A stretch of DNA of 64,000 nucleotides from Enterobacteriaceae bacterium 89 (lineage in GTDB: Bacteria; Pseudomonadota; Gammaproteobacteria; Enterobacterales; Enterobacteriaceae): assembly GCA_014156375.1 (NCBI GenBank), contig RQJH01000002.1, positions 526,331 to 590,330 of the forward strand, in the 5' to 3' direction. The translations under genes were made by a program, and so were the position numbers. Shown piece by piece: positions 19,375 through 29,667 of this stretch. The notes under the pieces are model-generated. The model saw only the letters and a program-made list of their open reading frames with translations. It was not told the DNA's origin and ran no database searches. Position 1 is the first letter of the stretch; each line of letters opens with the position of its first letter.

Positions 19375-19458
19375 TGCCCGGTGGCGCTACCGCTTACCGG
19401 ACCTACACGCCAGCCTGGATGCAGGTGCGTAGGTCCGGCAAGCTTGCGCCGCCGGGCA
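19375..19458. repeat. BIME: two facing REP sequences between ssuB and pepN
   Basis: Two imperfect palindromic units in opposite orientation: TGCCCGGTGGCGCTACCGCT ... CCGGACCTAC on the left and GTAGGTCCGGCAAGCTTGCG ... GCCGGGCA on the right. Sequence style, size (84 bases) and position between two convergent genes fit an enterobacterial REP/BIME. It probably acts as a 3' mRNA stabiliser or a site for IHF/gyrase/RAYT binding; the exact REP class was not assigned. Confidence 0.88.
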
Positions 19459-19463
19459 GTGTT

Positions 19464-22076
19464 TTACGCTAAAGCTTTGCTGATTTTCTCGAACAGATCA
19501 CCGGAAAGATTCTCCAGCCCTTTCAGCTGTTCCAGCGCAGCGCGCATTTTTTCCTGACGAGATGTATCGTAACGCTTCAGGCGGATCAGCGGTTCAATCA
19601 TGCGAGAGGCCACCTGCGGGTTACGGCTGTTCAGTTCGGTCAGCATTTCTGCCAGGAACTGATAGCCGCTGCCGTCTTCCGCATGGAACGCTGCCGGGTT
19701 GCTCATCGCAAATGCACCAATCAGCGAGCGGATACGGTTCGGGTTGCTCAGCGTGAACGAGCGATGTTTCAGCAGTCCGCGCACCGTTTCCAGCACGTTG
19801 TCCGCCGGGCTTGTCGCCTGCAGAATGAACCACTTGTCCATCACCAGACCGTCGTGATGCCACTTGTCGTCATATTCCTGCATCAGCGCATCACGGCACG
19901 GCAGCTGTGCAGCAACGGCGGCCGCCAGCGCTGCCAGCGCGTCGGTCATGTTATCAGCATGATGATACTGATAAGTCACCAGCTTATCGGCCAGCTCCGC
20001 ATCGCCAAACGCCAGATAGCGCAGGCAGGTGTTACGCAGCGAACGCTTGCCGATATCGGCATGCTCAACGCGATAGCTATCCAGCTTGTTGGCGTTATAA
20101 ACGGCCAGGAACTCATCGGCCAGTTCAGTCGCCAGCGTGCGGGTCAGCGCTTCGCGAACGGTTGCAATCGCTACCGGATCGATGGTCTCGAACAGTTCAG
20201 CAATTTCATTCACCGATGGCAGAGTCAGAATCTCTGCCGCCAGCGCCGGGTCAATTTTCTCATCCAGCAGGATCGCGCGGAAGGCATCCGCGACGTGTGC
20301 AGGCAGCGACAGCGGCTGGTGCTGCTGATGACGCGCGACGTTCAGCTTGATGTAAGTCGCCAGCAGGCTCTGTGCTGCATCCCAACGGGAGAAATCGTTA
20401 CGGGCATGACGCATCAGGAACGTGAGCTGCTGATCGCTCCATTTATATTCCAGTTTCACCGGTGCGGAGAATTCACGCAGCAGCGAAGGAACCGGCTGGA
20501 AGTAGACGTTATCAAAGATAAAGGTCTGCTCAGCCTGAGTGACATTCAGCACGTTATGCACCGGATGACCGCCCTTCTGCAGCGGGATCACTTTGCCTTC
20601 GTTGTCATACAGTTCGATATCAAACGGAATATGCAGAGGCTGTTTTTCAGGCTGATCTGCCGTTGGCGGCGTGTGCTGTTTGATGGTCAGCGTGTACTGC
20701 TCGGTTTCCGGGTTGTAGTCGTCATGAACGGTGACCACCGGGGTACCGGACTGGCTGTACCAGCGGCGGAAATGCGAGAGGTCAACGTTGGACGCATCTT
20801 CCATCGCCTGAACGAAATCGTCACAGGTAGCCGCGCTGCCGTCGTGGCGCTCAAAGTAGAGCTGCATCCCTTTCTGGAAATTCAGTTCGCCCAGCAGGGT
20901 ATGGATCATGCGAATGATTTCGGAACCCTTCTCATACACCGTCAGGGTGTAGAAATTGTTCATTTCGATAACCATATCCGGGCGGATTGGGTGCGCCATC
21001 GGGCTGGCATCTTCCGCAAACTGCATCCCGCGCATGGTGCGCACGTTGCTGATGCGGTTAACCGCACGGGAACCGAGATCGGAGCTGAATTCCTGGTCGC
21101 GGAACACGGTCAGGCCTTCTTTCAGGCTGAGCTGGAACCAGTCGCGGCAGGTTACGCGATTGCCGGTCCAGTTATGGAAGTACTCGTGACCAATCACGCG
21201 CTCAATGTCGAGATAGTCTTTGTCGGTAGCGGTATCGGTACGGGCCAGCACGTATTTGGAGTTAAAGACGTTCAGGCCTTTGTTCTCCATCGCGCCCATA
21301 TTGAAGAAATCAACGGCGACGATCATATAGATGTCGAGATCGTATTCCAGACCGAAACGCTCTTCATCCCACTTCATGGAATTGATCAGCGAAGTCATCG
21401 CCCACGGCGCACGATCCAGATTGCCACGGTCGACAAACAGTTCCAGATCGACCGCGCGACCTGAACGAGTAGTGTATTTATCGCGCAGCACGTCGAAATC
21501 ACCGGCGACCAGCGCAAACAGATAGCATGGTTTCGGGAACGGATCCTGCCATTGTACCCAGTGGCGGCCGTTTTCGAGCTCGCCCTGTCCTACGCGGTTA
21601 CCGTTAGAAAGCAGGAAAGGATATTTGGTTTTATCGGCGATAATTTTGGTGGTGAAGCGCGCCAGAACGTCCGGGCGATCCAGATACCAGGTAATATGGC
21701 GGAAACCTTCAGCTTCACACTGGGTGCAAAGCGCAACGCCGGACTGGTACAGCCCTTCCAGCGCGGTGTTAGTGGCCGGGCTGATTTCATTAACGATGCG
21801 CAGCGTGAAACGCTCCGGCAGGCCGTTAATCACCAGATGGCTCTCTTCTTCTTTATAGTCACTCCACGGCTGGTCATTGACGTGCAGAGAAACCAGCTTC
21901 AGATCTTCGCCGTTAAGGCGCAATGGCGTGGCAGACGCAGCGTGACGGGTCACCTGACTAACGGCGGTCACGACGGTTTTTGCGGCATCCAGGTCAAAGG
22001 TCAGGTCGATATCGCTGATCAGGTATTCCGGCGCACGATAGTCGTGGCGGTATTTTGCTTGGGGCTGTTGGGTCAT
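19464..22076 (-). CDS. pepN: Aminopeptidase N (M1 zinc metallopeptidase)
   Basis: Broad-specificity cytosolic aminopeptidase that finishes ATP-dependent protein degradation. 870 residues, identical to E. coli. The exopeptidase motif GAMEN and the zinc site HEYFHNW with His297, Glu298 and His301 are in the E. coli positions; the distal Glu ligand follows in the next helix (LKEGLTVFRDQEF). The C-terminal helical domain is complete. It is divergent from pncB across 263 bases and converges on ssuB, separated only by the BIME. Confidence 0.98.
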   Translation of the reverse strand: MTQQPQAKYRHDYRAPEYLISDIDLTFDLDAAKTVVTAVSQVTRHAASATPLRLNGEDLKLVSLHVNDQPWSDYKEEESHLVINGLPERFTLRIVNEISPATNTALEGLYQSGVALCTQCEAEGFRHITWYLDRPDVLARFTTKIIADKTKYPFLLSNGNRVGQGELENGRHWVQWQDPFPKPCYLFALVAGDFDVLRDKYTTRSGRAVDLELFVDRGNLDRAPWAMTSLINSMKWDEERFGLEYDLDIYMIVAVDFFNMGAMENKGLNVFNSKYVLARTDTATDKDYLDIERVIGHEYFHNWTGNRVTCRDWFQLSLKEGLTVFRDQEFSSDLGSRAVNRISNVRTMRGMQFAEDASPMAHPIRPDMVIEMNNFYTLTVYEKGSEIIRMIHTLLGELNFQKGMQLYFERHDGSAATCDDFVQAMEDASNVDLSHFRRWYSQSGTPVVTVHDDYNPETEQYTLTIKQHTPPTADQPEKQPLHIPFDIELYDNEGKVIPLQKGGHPVHNVLNVTQAEQTFIFDNVYFQPVPSLLREFSAPVKLEYKWSDQQLTFLMRHARNDFSRWDAAQSLLATYIKLNVARHQQHQPLSLPAHVADAFRAILLDEKIDPALAAEILTLPSVNEIAELFETIDPVAIATVREALTRTLATELADEFLAVYNANKLDSYRVEHADIGKRSLRNTCLRYLAFGDAELADKLVTYQYHHADNMTDALAALAAAVAAQLPCRDALMQEYDDKWHHDGLVMDKWFILQATSPADNVLETVRGLLKHRSFTLSNPNRIRSLIGAFAMSNPAAFHAEDGSGYQFLAEMLTELNSRNPQVASRMIEPLIRLKRYDTSRQEKMRAALEQLKGLENLSGDLFEKISKALA

Positions 22077-22261
22077 AAAAAACCTTTTGCATCTTTTGTA
22101 AAGTATCGACCCCAGTCTATTCCTGTTGTCACAATCGCGCTACGCAGAATGTTCATCTTTTCAGGGGCAAACACGCAAATTGCTACATTCTGGTAACAGG
22201 CGGCACGAATTGCCCTCGACCCTGTCCCCTCCTTATGGTGTGATCGGGGTTCAATAAATCG

Positions 22262-22311
22262 ATAAACAAGGTATACTCCTGCGAATTCAGCCTTGTTTAT
22301 TGTACTAAACG
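22262..22311 (+). promoter_or_regulatory. pncB promoter with NadR operator and inverted repeat
   Basis: TGTTTA-TTGTAC-TAAACG (22294-22311) matches the NadR box TGTTTA-N6-TAAACA except the last base. Upstream is a -10-like TATACT (22272-22277), placing the box just after the probable start. In addition ATAAACAAGG (22262-22271) and CCTTGTTTAT (22291-22300) form a perfect 10-base inverted repeat spanning the -10; its right arm overlaps the NadR box. Confidence 0.8.
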
Positions 22312-22339
22312 CTCCTTTATGAGGACGCTATTGCGCACC

Positions 22340-23542
22340 ATGACACCATTTGCCTCTCCTGTTCTGCAGACCCTGCTGGATACAGATGCTTATAAGCTGC
22401 ACATGCAGCAGGCCGTCTTCCATCATTATTATGATGTGCAGGTTGCCGCAGAATTTCGTTGCCGCGGTGACGATCTGCTGGGTATTTATGCCGATGCCAT
22501 TCGCGAGCAAGTCGAGATGATGCAGTCGCTGCGGCTGCAGGATGACGAATTCCAGTGGCTGTCCGGCCTGCCGTTTTTTAAACCAGACTACCTCGCCTGG
22601 CTGCGTGATTTCCGCTATAACCCGCAGCAGGTCACGGTCACCAACGACAACGGCAAGCTTAATATCCGCCTTGAAGGGCCGTGGCGCGAAGTGATCATGT
22701 GGGAAGTGCCGCTGCTGGCCGTGATCAGCGAGCTGGTGCATCGCCACCGCACGCCTGAAGTGAGCGTACAGCTTGCGCTCGAGCATCTTGAACATAAGCT
22801 GGCAGACTTCGCGCAGCTGACGTCCGACGTTGACATGTCCGGTTTCAGACTGATGGACTTCGGCACACGTCGTCGTTTCTCGCGTGAAGTGCAGCAGGCC
22901 ATCGTTGAGCGTTTACAGCAGGAGCCGTGGTTTGTCGGCACCAGCAACTACGACCTGGCACGCCGCCTGTCGTTAACGCCAATGGGGACTCAGGCGCACG
23001 AGTGGTTCCAGGCTCACCAGCAAATCAGCCCGGATCTGGCCACCAGTCAGCGCGTCGCCCTCGCCGCCTGGCTTGATGAATATCCCGATCAGCTGGGTAT
23101 TGCCCTGACGGACTGCATCACCATGGATGCTTTCCTGCGCGACTTTGGTCCTGAATTCGCTGAGCGCTACGACGGACTCCGCCATGACTCCGGAGATCCG
23201 GTGGAATGGGGTGAAAAAGCTATCGCCCACTACCAGAAACTGGGCATCGACCCAATGAGCAAAGTGCTGGTGTTCTCCGACAATCTTGATTTGAAGAAAG
23301 CCGTTGAGCTCTATCGCCACTTCTCTTCGCGGGTCAAACTGAGCTTCGGTATCGGTACGCGACTGACCTGCGATATCCCGCAGGTGAAACCGCTGAATAT
23401 CGTGATTAAACTGGTGGAATGTAACGGTAAGCCGGTGGCGAAATTGTCCGACAGCCCGGGTAAAACTATCTGCCACGATAAAGCCTTTGTCCGCGCTTTA
23501 CGCAAAGCCTTCGACCTGCCTCAGGTTAAAAAAGCCAGCTGA
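22340..23542 (+). CDS. pncB: Nicotinate phosphoribosyltransferase PncB
   Basis: Makes nicotinate mononucleotide from nicotinate and PRPP with ATP, the salvage route to NAD. The start at 22340 ([20 protein letters not shown]) gives 400 residues, the E. coli length; an in-frame upstream ATG at 22319 is less likely because it falls within the leader. Family signatures: [27 protein letters not shown], and the active-site region [18 protein letters not shown] whose His is phosphorylated in the family. Repression by NadR at high NAD is indicated by the operator just upstream. Confidence 0.97.
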   Translation: MTPFASPVLQTLLDTDAYKLHMQQAVFHHYYDVQVAAEFRCRGDDLLGIYADAIREQVEMMQSLRLQDDEFQWLSGLPFFKPDYLAWLRDFRYNPQQVTVTNDNGKLNIRLEGPWREVIMWEVPLLAVISELVHRHRTPEVSVQLALEHLEHKLADFAQLTSDVDMSGFRLMDFGTRRRFSREVQQAIVERLQQEPWFVGTSNYDLARRLSLTPMGTQAHEWFQAHQQISPDLATSQRVALAAWLDEYPDQLGIALTDCITMDAFLRDFGPEFAERYDGLRHDSGDPVEWGEKAIAHYQKLGIDPMSKVLVFSDNLDLKKAVELYRHFSSRVKLSFGIGTRLTCDIPQVKPLNIVIKLVECNGKPVAKLSDSPGKTICHDKAFVRALRKAFDLPQVKKAS

Positions 23543-23549
23543 TATGCAA

Positions 23550-23575
23550 AAGGGAGCCTGATGGCTCCCTTCTTC
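23550..23575 (+). terminator. Terminator of pncB
   Basis: Arms AAGGGAGCC and GGCTCCCTT with a TGAT loop, followed by a pyrimidine-rich CTTCTTC tail, eight bases after the pncB stop. Confidence 0.85.
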
Positions 23576-23715
23576 TTCTATTATTTTCTCAAATCTTCCC
23601 GTCTCGCTGCGATTTCCGCTTGTCTGTTAAAAGATGACAGGTAACATAGAGATCCCCCTTCATATAAGGGCGGATAAAGATGACCTTATTCTGAACTACT
23701 AACAGAGAGATAACT

Positions 23716-25116
23716 ATGAGCGTTGTGCCTGTAGCCGACGTACTCCAGGGCCGTGTCACCGTTGACCAGGAAGTCACCGTGCGCGGATGGGTGCGTACCC
23801 GTCGAGATTCAAAAGCTGGTTTTTCCTTCCTCGCCGTCTATGACGGTTCCTGCTTTGATCCAGTACAGGCCGTCGTCAATAATTCTCTGCCTAATTACAA
23901 TCAGGAAGTGCTGCGCCTGACTACCGGCTGCTCGGTGATTGTCACCGGTAAAATTGTGGCCTCTCAGGGTCAGGGCCAGAGCCTGGAAATTCAGGCCACG
24001 AGCGTAGAAGTGACCGGCTGGGTGGAAGATCCGGATACTTACCCGATGGCGGCTAAACGCCACAGCATCGAGTATCTGCGTGAAGTGGCGCACCTGCGTC
24101 CGCGCACCAACCTGATTGGTGCCGTTGCCCGCGTACGTCATACGCTGGCGCAGGCGCTGCATCGCTTCTTCCACGAAGAAGGTTTCTTCTGGGTGTCCAC
24201 TCCGCTGATCACCGCTTCCGATACCGAAGGCGCAGGCGAGATGTTCCGCGTCTCCACGCTGGACCTGGAAAACCTGCCGCGTAACGATCAGGGCAAAATT
24301 GATTACGACAAAGACTTCTTTGGCCGTGAATCTTTCCTGACCGTTTCCGGCCAGCTGAACGCCGAAACCTATGCCTGTGCGCTGTCTAAGGTGTACACCT
24401 TCGGCCCAACCTTCCGTGCTGAAAATTCCAACACCAGCCGCCATCTGGCTGAGTTCTGGATGCTGGAGCCGGAAATGGCCTTTGCCGATCTGGCCGATAA
24501 CGCCGCTCTGGCTGAAGCCATGCTGAAATATGCCTTCAAGGCGGTGCTGGAAGAACGTGCCGACGATATGAAATTCTTCGCTGAGCGCGTGGATAAAGAC
24601 GCTATCACTCGTCTGGAGCGTTTCGTGGAAGCGGACTTTGCCCAGGTCGACTACACCGATGCGATTACCATTCTGGAAAACTGCGGTCAGTCCTTCGAGA
24701 ACCCGGTATTCTGGGGCGTGGATCTTTCTTCCGAGCACGAACGTTACCTGGCAGAGAAACACTTCCAGGCACCGGTGGTGGTGAAGAACTATCCAAAAGA
24801 CATTAAGGCTTTCTACATGCGCCTTAACGATGACGGCAAAACCGTTGCCGCCATGGACGTTCTGGCACCGGGTATCGGTGAAATCATCGGTGGCTCTCAG
24901 CGTGAAGAGCGTCTGGACGTACTGGATGCCCGCCTGGCTGAAATGGGACTCAATAAAGAAGATTACGGCTGGTATCGTGACCTGCGCCGCTACGGCACCG
25001 TGCCACATTCCGGTTTTGGTCTCGGTTTTGAACGCCTGATTGCCTATGTGACCGGCGTGCAAAACGTTCGTGACGTGATCCCATTCCCACGTACTCCACG
25101 CAACGCCAGTTTCTAA
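23716..25116 (+). CDS. asnS: Asparaginyl-tRNA synthetase AsnS
   Basis: Class IIb aminoacyl-tRNA synthetase that charges tRNA-Asn. 466 residues as in E. coli. The N-terminal OB-fold anticodon-binding domain ([20 protein letters not shown]) is followed by the catalytic core with motif 2 in [22 protein letters not shown] (about 237-258) and motif 3 [15 protein letters not shown]. It is a single gene with its own terminator; a 145-base upstream region holds the promoter. Confidence 0.98.
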   Translation: MSVVPVADVLQGRVTVDQEVTVRGWVRTRRDSKAGFSFLAVYDGSCFDPVQAVVNNSLPNYNQEVLRLTTGCSVIVTGKIVASQGQGQSLEIQATSVEVTGWVEDPDTYPMAAKRHSIEYLREVAHLRPRTNLIGAVARVRHTLAQALHRFFHEEGFFWVSTPLITASDTEGAGEMFRVSTLDLENLPRNDQGKIDYDKDFFGRESFLTVSGQLNAETYACALSKVYTFGPTFRAENSNTSRHLAEFWMLEPEMAFADLADNAALAEAMLKYAFKAVLEERADDMKFFAERVDKDAITRLERFVEADFAQVDYTDAITILENCGQSFENPVFWGVDLSSEHERYLAEKHFQAPVVVKNYPKDIKAFYMRLNDDGKTVAAMDVLAPGIGEIIGGSQREERLDVLDARLAEMGLNKEDYGWYRDLRRYGTVPHSGFGLGFERLIAYVTGVQNVRDVIPFPRTPRNASF

Positions 25117-25144
25117 ACCGCAGCACCTGAGTCAAAAACACAAA

Positions 25145-25173
25145 AACCAGCAGCCAGTCTGCTGGTTTTTTTT
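25145..25173 (+). terminator. Terminator of asnS
   Basis: Arms AACCAGCAG (25145-25153) and CTGCTGGTT (25159-25167) followed by an uninterrupted T run. Confidence 0.93.
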
Positions 25174-25531
25174 GGGTCTTTGTCAGTAACTGTTAGCGAA
25201 TTTCTACAAATATAAACATCAACCCCCTTCCCTATCCTAAATGTTACACCCCATGTCCTGAAATATTTCCGCACATTAATCGACCACCGCTCCGCTTGTG
25301 GTTCAGGTTTTTCGCCGCACTTAGCATACAAAACAACCAGCGACAACGCGCACGAAAAGCTAATTTTTGTTTTCAAGGAAATCGAAGATGAGAATCATTC
25401 CTGTATATAAAAAGTCGTTCTTCATTTTAAATATAAGCTTTTCATATAGATAGATAAGGGTTTGTTGATTAATTCAGCGACATGGCTGGAAATTTGAGAT
25501 GCTTCACAAAGTTCCATGATTTACACATTTT
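25174..25531. other. Long gene-free upstream region of ompF
   Basis: The asnS-ompF gap is 619 bases. After the asnS terminator this part is AT-rich, with no credible open frame on either strand and no RNA gene that I recognise. In E. coli the equivalent DNA holds far-upstream OmpR (F4) and IHF sites used for repression at high osmolarity. I see scattered A/T tracts and a TGTTACACC at about 25241 but cannot assign a site here. Confidence 0.6.
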
Positions 25532-25590
25532 ATTACACATTATTTCTTTTTGTTACTCAATTGCGTCATTTGTAGCACTTTCCCTATAGC
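25532..25590 (+). promoter_or_regulatory. OmpR-binding region and promoter of ompF
   Basis: ATTACACATT, TTTCTTTTTG and GTTACTCAAT lie in register with the OmpR F1/F2 half-sites of E. coli ompF, and GTAGCACTTTC followed by TATAGC (25585-25590) is the conserved -10 side. The downstream leader, including CACCAAACTCTCATCAATAG (from about 25637) and GAGGG (25722-25726) before ATGATG, closely resembles the E. coli leader that MicF RNA pairs with. OmpR and MicF control are therefore likely. Confidence 0.75.
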
Positions 25591-25735
25591 GAAACGTTGG
25601 TTTGAATGGAAATATGCCTGTCAGACACAGAAAGACACCAAACTCTCATCAATAGTTCCGTAAATTTTTATTGACGAAACTTATTGGCGGCAGTGGCGAG
25701 TGTCGATAAAAAAAACCTAATGAGGGTAATAAATA

Positions 25736-26845
25736 ATGATGAAGCGTAATATCCTGGCAGTGGTTATCCCTGCACTGCTGATGGCTGGTGCCGCAAACGC
25801 AGCAGAAATCTATAACAAAGACGGCAACAAGCTGGATCTGTACGGTAAAGTGAACGGCGAGCACGATTTCGTGACCACCGGTGACTCCGATAGCAGCGAT
25901 GCGACCTATGCTCAGCTGGGCTTCAAGGGCGAAACTAAGATCAACTCCGATCTGACCGGTTTTGGCCAGTGGGAATACCGTGCCATGGCTAACGCCGCGG
26001 AAGGTGCTCAGGGGACTAAAACTCGTCTGGCATTCGCTGGTCTGAAAATGACTGACGCTGGCAGCATCGACTACGGTCGTAACTACGGTATCGTATACGA
26101 TGTAGAATCCTACACCGATATGGCGCCATCCTTCTCCGGTATGACCTGGACTAACTACGCGGACAACTTCATGGTTGGTCGTAACAGTGGCCTGCTGACT
26201 TACCGTAACAGCGATTTCTTCGGTCTGGTTGACGGCCTGCACTTCGGCGTTCAGTACCAGGGTAAAAACGATCGTACCAACCTGACTCAGGCTAACGGTG
26301 ACGGCGTTGGTTACTCTCTGGGCTACGACTTCGGCGAAGGTTTCGGTCTGATCGGCTCTTACAGCAACTCTAACCGTACCGTTGATCAGAAAGCAGACGG
26401 TAAAGGCGACCACGCCCAGGCATGGGGTATCGGTGCTAAATACGACGCGAACAACGTCTACCTGGCAACCACCTACGCTGAAACTCTGAACATGACTCGC
26501 ACTGGCCCTGCTGGTGACGCTGGTTTCGCTAACAAAACTCAGAACTTCGAAATTGTTGCTCAGTACCAGTTCGACTTCGGTCTGCGTCCGGCAATCTCCT
26601 ACGTTCAGACTAAAGGTAAGGACCTGAGCCCGGTAGCTAACTCTAAAGGCACCTTCAGCGGCGGCGATGCAGATCTGGCGAAATTCATCCAGATTGGCGG
26701 TACTTACTACTTCAACAAAAACTTCAACGTGTGGGCTGACTACTACATCAACCTGCTGGATAAAGACAGCGACTACGCTCAGACTGTTGGCGGCCTTAAC
26801 GGCAACGACGACATGGCTGCAGTGGGTGTGACCTACCAGTTCTAA
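25736..26845 (+). CDS. ompF: Outer membrane porin OmpF (Omp35-like), diverged constriction
   Basis: Trimeric 16-stranded general porin. 369 residues: a 22-residue Sec signal ([22 protein letters not shown]) and a mature part starting [15 protein letters not shown] and ending with the terminal Phe of VGVTYQF needed for BAM assembly. Position beside asnS and aspC and the conserved leader show it is ompF. Compared with E. coli, the L3 loop reads [10 protein letters not shown] where E. coli has PEFGG, so the acidic Glu117 is Ser; and the basic Arg42 position (TYARLG) is Gln (TYAQLG). The Arg82 and Arg132 equivalents and Asp113 are kept. Pore charge and selectivity may differ. Codon use is that of a highly expressed gene. 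Confidence 0.95.
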   Translation: MMKRNILAVVIPALLMAGAANAAEIYNKDGNKLDLYGKVNGEHDFVTTGDSDSSDATYAQLGFKGETKINSDLTGFGQWEYRAMANAAEGAQGTKTRLAFAGLKMTDAGSIDYGRNYGIVYDVESYTDMAPSFSGMTWTNYADNFMVGRNSGLLTYRNSDFFGLVDGLHFGVQYQGKNDRTNLTQANGDGVGYSLGYDFGEGFGLIGSYSNSNRTVDQKADGKGDHAQAWGIGAKYDANNVYLATTYAETLNMTRTGPAGDAGFANKTQNFEIVAQYQFDFGLRPAISYVQTKGKDLSPVANSKGTFSGGDADLAKFIQIGGTYYFNKNFNVWADYYINLLDKDSDYAQTVGGLNGNDDMAAVGVTYQF

Positions 26846-26877
26846 TAACCAAAACGCCACTTGGTTATATGCTTGAT

Positions 26878-26903
26878 AAACAGGGCTTCGGCCCTGTTTT
26901 TTT
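26878..26903 (+). terminator. Terminator of ompF
   Basis: Arms AAACAGGGC and GCCCTGTTT around a TTCG tetraloop, followed by a T run. Confidence 0.95.
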
Positions 26904-27033
26904 ATTTCTGCCAGTGAAAAATCGTGAGTTGTGAAAAGCCTGGCGCTTTTTGTCGCAAACGGTTGGCTTTTAGGTCATCTGCCGTTAACCTGATAGCGGA
27001 TTTCCCCCTCAGTAATCACAATGGAACTTCGTC

Positions 27034-28224
27034 ATGTTTGAGAACATAACCGCTGCCCCTGCCGACCCCATTCTGGGTCTGGCCGATCTGTTTCGTGCCG
27101 ACGACCGCCCTGGAAAAATCAACCTCGGGATTGGTGTTTACAAAGATGAGACCGGCAAAACTCCGGTACTGACCAGCGTCAAAAAAGCTGAACTCTATCT
27201 GCTGGAAAACGAAACCACCAAGAACTACCTCGGTATTGACGGTATTCCTGAATTTGGTCGCTGCACCCAGGAGCTGCTGTTCGGTAAAGGCAGTGACATT
27301 GTGACTGAGAAACGCGCTCGCACCGCGCAAACCCCTGGTGGTACCGGAGCCCTGCGCGTCGCCGCTGATTTCCTGGCAAAAAATACCGACGTTAAACGCG
27401 TGTGGGTCAGCAATCCTAGCTGGCCAAACCATAAAGGCGTGTTCAACTCAGCGGGTCTGGAAGTTCGTGAATACACTTATTACGATGCCAACAATCATGC
27501 GCTGGACTTTGATGGCCTGCTGGCAAGCCTGAACGAAGCACAGGCTGGCGATGTGGTCCTGTTCCACGGCTGCTGCCACAACCCAACCGGTATCGATCCA
27601 ACTTTTGATCAGTGGCAAAAGCTGGCGGAGCTGTCCGTGGCTAAAGGCTGGCTGCCGCTGTTCGACTTCGCCTATCAGGGCTTCGCTCGTGGTCTGGAAG
27701 AAGATGCCGAAGGCCTGCGCGCCTTTGCGGCCGTCCACAAAGAGCTGCTGGTTGCCAGCTCCTTCTCGAAAAACTTTGGCCTGTATAATGAACGCGTCGG
27801 TGCCTGCACGCTGGTTTGCGCCGATGCAGAAACCGCAGATCGCTCATTCAGCCAGATGAAAGCCGTGATCCGCGCAAACTACTCTAACCCGCCTGCTCAT
27901 GGTGCTGCCGTCGTCGCCACCATTCTCAGCAACGACGCCCTGCGCGCCATCTGGGAACAAGAGCTGACCGACATGCGCCAGCGCATTCAGCGGATGAGAA
28001 TTCTGTTCGTGAACACGCTGGCAGAGAAAGGCGCTAATCGTGACTTCAGCTTTATTACCAAGCAGAATGGCATGTTCTCTTTCAGCGGCCTGACCAAAGA
28101 GCAGGTGCTGCGTCTGCGCGAAGAGTTTGGAATTTATGCCGTTGCCTCAGGGCGTATCAACGTCGCGGGCATGACGCCGGACAATATGTCTCCACTGTGT
28201 GAAGCTATCGTCGCCGTGCTGTAA
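27034..28224 (+). CDS. aspC: Aspartate aminotransferase AspC
   Basis: PLP enzyme (class I fold) that interconverts aspartate and oxaloacetate and also acts on aromatic amino acids. 396 residues as in E. coli, starting [20 protein letters not shown]. The Schiff-base lysine is Lys246 in [15 protein letters not shown], and the substrate-binding Arg lies in the C-terminal segment [13 protein letters not shown]. It is a single gene between ompF and the convergent gloC. Confidence 0.98.
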   Translation: MFENITAAPADPILGLADLFRADDRPGKINLGIGVYKDETGKTPVLTSVKKAELYLLENETTKNYLGIDGIPEFGRCTQELLFGKGSDIVTEKRARTAQTPGGTGALRVAADFLAKNTDVKRVWVSNPSWPNHKGVFNSAGLEVREYTYYDANNHALDFDGLLASLNEAQAGDVVLFHGCCHNPTGIDPTFDQWQKLAELSVAKGWLPLFDFAYQGFARGLEEDAEGLRAFAAVHKELLVASSFSKNFGLYNERVGACTLVCADAETADRSFSQMKAVIRANYSNPPAHGAAVVATILSNDALRAIWEQELTDMRQRIQRMRILFVNTLAEKGANRDFSFITKQNGMFSFSGLTKEQVLRLREEFGIYAVASGRINVAGMTPDNMSPLCEAIVAVL

Positions 28225-28240
28225 AAGCCTCAGTAAAGAA

Positions 28241-28270
28241 AAGGCCGCTAAGCTAAGCGGCCTTTTTTTA
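28241..28270. terminator. Shared terminator between aspC and gloC
   Basis: Arms AAGGCCGCT (28241-28249) and AGCGGCCTT (28256-28264) followed by a T run on the plus strand; on the minus strand TTTTCTTTAC follows. It can serve both convergent genes. Confidence 0.9.
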
Positions 28271-28273
28271 TTT

Positions 28274-28921
28274 TTACCAGACAGGCATTTCATCCTGAAG
28301 GAACGGGTTATGTTTCCGCTCATGACCGAGCGTCGACATCGGACCGTGGCCGGGAATAAAGCTGACGTCGTCACCCAACGGTAACAATTTACGCTTAATC
28401 GAATCGATAAGCTGATTGTGATCGCCGCGTGGGAAATCGCTTCGCCCTACTCCGCCTTTGAAAATCACATCGCCTGAAATCAACAGCTGTGAATCGCCGT
28501 CGAAAAAGACGATATGACCTGGCGTATGCCCTGGACAATGCAGCACCTGCAAACTGACGTTGCCGATGCTCACGGTATCTCCCTCGTTCAGCCAGCGATC
28601 TGGCGTCAGTGGCTGGCAATCGTCGAGGCCGAACATCCGGCTTTGTGCCGGCAGCCCCGTGAGCCAGAACTCATCTTCTTTTTCCGGGCCGATCCCCGGC
28701 ACGCCATAGTGCGCGGCCAGTTCTGCTGCGGCCCCAACGTGATCCAGATGACCGTGGGTCAGCAGGATCTGCATCAGGGTCACGCCTGCAGCGGCAACTT
28801 CCTGTTTGATACGCTCAGCATCACCGCCTGGATCCACCAGTGCGGCGAGTTTGGTTTGTTCACACCAGAGAAGCGAACAGTTCTGGGCGAAAGCCGTAAC
28901 CGGAATAATGCGATAGTTCAT
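28274..28921 (-). CDS. gloC: Type II hydroxyacylglutathione hydrolase GloC
   Basis: Metallo-beta-lactamase fold hydrolase that splits S-lactoylglutathione to lactate and glutathione in the glyoxalase pathway. 215 residues, the E. coli YcbL length. The metal motif THGHLDHVG gives His56, His58, Asp60 and His61, and further ligands appear in HCPGHTPGH and SGDVIF. It lacks the C-terminal HAGH domain of glyoxalase II GloB, as expected for the short type. It follows mepK by 15 bases on the same strand. Confidence 0.94.
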   Translation of the reverse strand: MNYRIIPVTAFAQNCSLLWCEQTKLAALVDPGGDAERIKQEVAAAGVTLMQILLTHGHLDHVGAAAELAAHYGVPGIGPEKEDEFWLTGLPAQSRMFGLDDCQPLTPDRWLNEGDTVSIGNVSLQVLHCPGHTPGHIVFFDGDSQLLISGDVIFKGGVGRSDFPRGDHNQLIDSIKRKLLPLGDDVSFIPGHGPMSTLGHERKHNPFLQDEMPVW

Positions 28922-28936
28922 GAGGCTCCTGTTCCG

Positions 28937-29488
28937 TTACCAGGTCCGGACCGGACCGGTATCAATATGCACAAAGTTACTACGTGGGTAGTATCCTACA
29001 CCACCTGCGCGCATAGACAACGCAGCTTTGCGAACATTGCTTAACGAAACGCCCTCAATGTGAAAATCCATCGCCTGGCCTTTGGTGTGGTAGCTATGCT
29101 TTGCCACACCGCGGCTGCGTGCGCGCAGTTCATCGTTGGTATCGAGCGAACGATAACCAGAAATAAGCTGCACTGGCTTGTTAGTTCCTAACAGTCCCTG
29201 AAGGCGGTACAAATGGTCAAACAGATTGGGATCGATGGATTTTATTTTATTCGCGCGAAAATCACGGAAAAAATGGTTCAGTCTTGCTAATTCATCCTGA
29301 ATATAGCCTCTGCCATCGAAAAACTCCGCTTTGAGCGACTCACCGGTGTGGAGATTGTTGAGCGTCAAAATACGCGGACGAGGTGTCGAGAGGGTGGCAA
29401 ATGCTGGCGTCGGCAGGATGGCCGCTGCGCCGAGCGCAACACCACCCAACGCCAGCAGTTTGCGGCGATTAGCGTCAAATTTGTCCAT
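28937..29488 (-). CDS. mepK: Murein DD/LD-endopeptidase MepK, Tat-exported
   Basis: Periplasmic M15-type (DUF882) peptidoglycan endopeptidase; the E. coli enzyme cuts mDap-mDap (3-3) cross-links. The start at 29488 (MDKFDANRRKLLALGG) gives 183 residues, one more than E. coli because of an extra Ala in the signal region. The twin-Arg motif NRRKLLAL followed by a hydrophobic stretch and PAFA marks a Tat signal. Predicted zinc ligands are His134, Asp141 (SYHTKGQAMDFHIEG) and His174 (NFVHID). It lies between gloC and ldtD, whose product makes the very bond MepK cleaves. Confidence 0.94.
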   Translation of the reverse strand: MDKFDANRRKLLALGGVALGAAAILPTPAFATLSTPRPRILTLNNLHTGESLKAEFFDGRGYIQDELARLNHFFRDFRANKIKSIDPNLFDHLYRLQGLLGTNKPVQLISGYRSLDTNDELRARSRGVAKHSYHTKGQAMDFHIEGVSLSNVRKAALSMRAGGVGYYPRSNFVHIDTGPVRTW

Positions 29489-29667
29489 GATAATCAGGTC
29501 TACAAGTAAGTGATCGTATTTTATGCACTTCTGGCGCACGAAGGGCACCTTAACCGCCAGTAAAGCTGCCGTCAAGGTACCCTAACCCCAGTGAATCCGG
29601 GCTTTGCAGCAAGATGGGACCGAACTCACTGTTTCATACGACACCTGAATCATCTGAACTACTTCAT

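Noticed and set aside
25113-25376. Minus-strand 87-codon frame between asnS and ompF
   Set aside because: It starts in the regulatory region, ends in the asnS gene and runs through the asnS terminator; no ribosome-binding site.
25649-26860. A 403-codon open frame antisense to ompF
   Set aside because: Same cause as for pflB: codon bias of a porin gene; the translation has no recognisable domain and covers the ompF leader.
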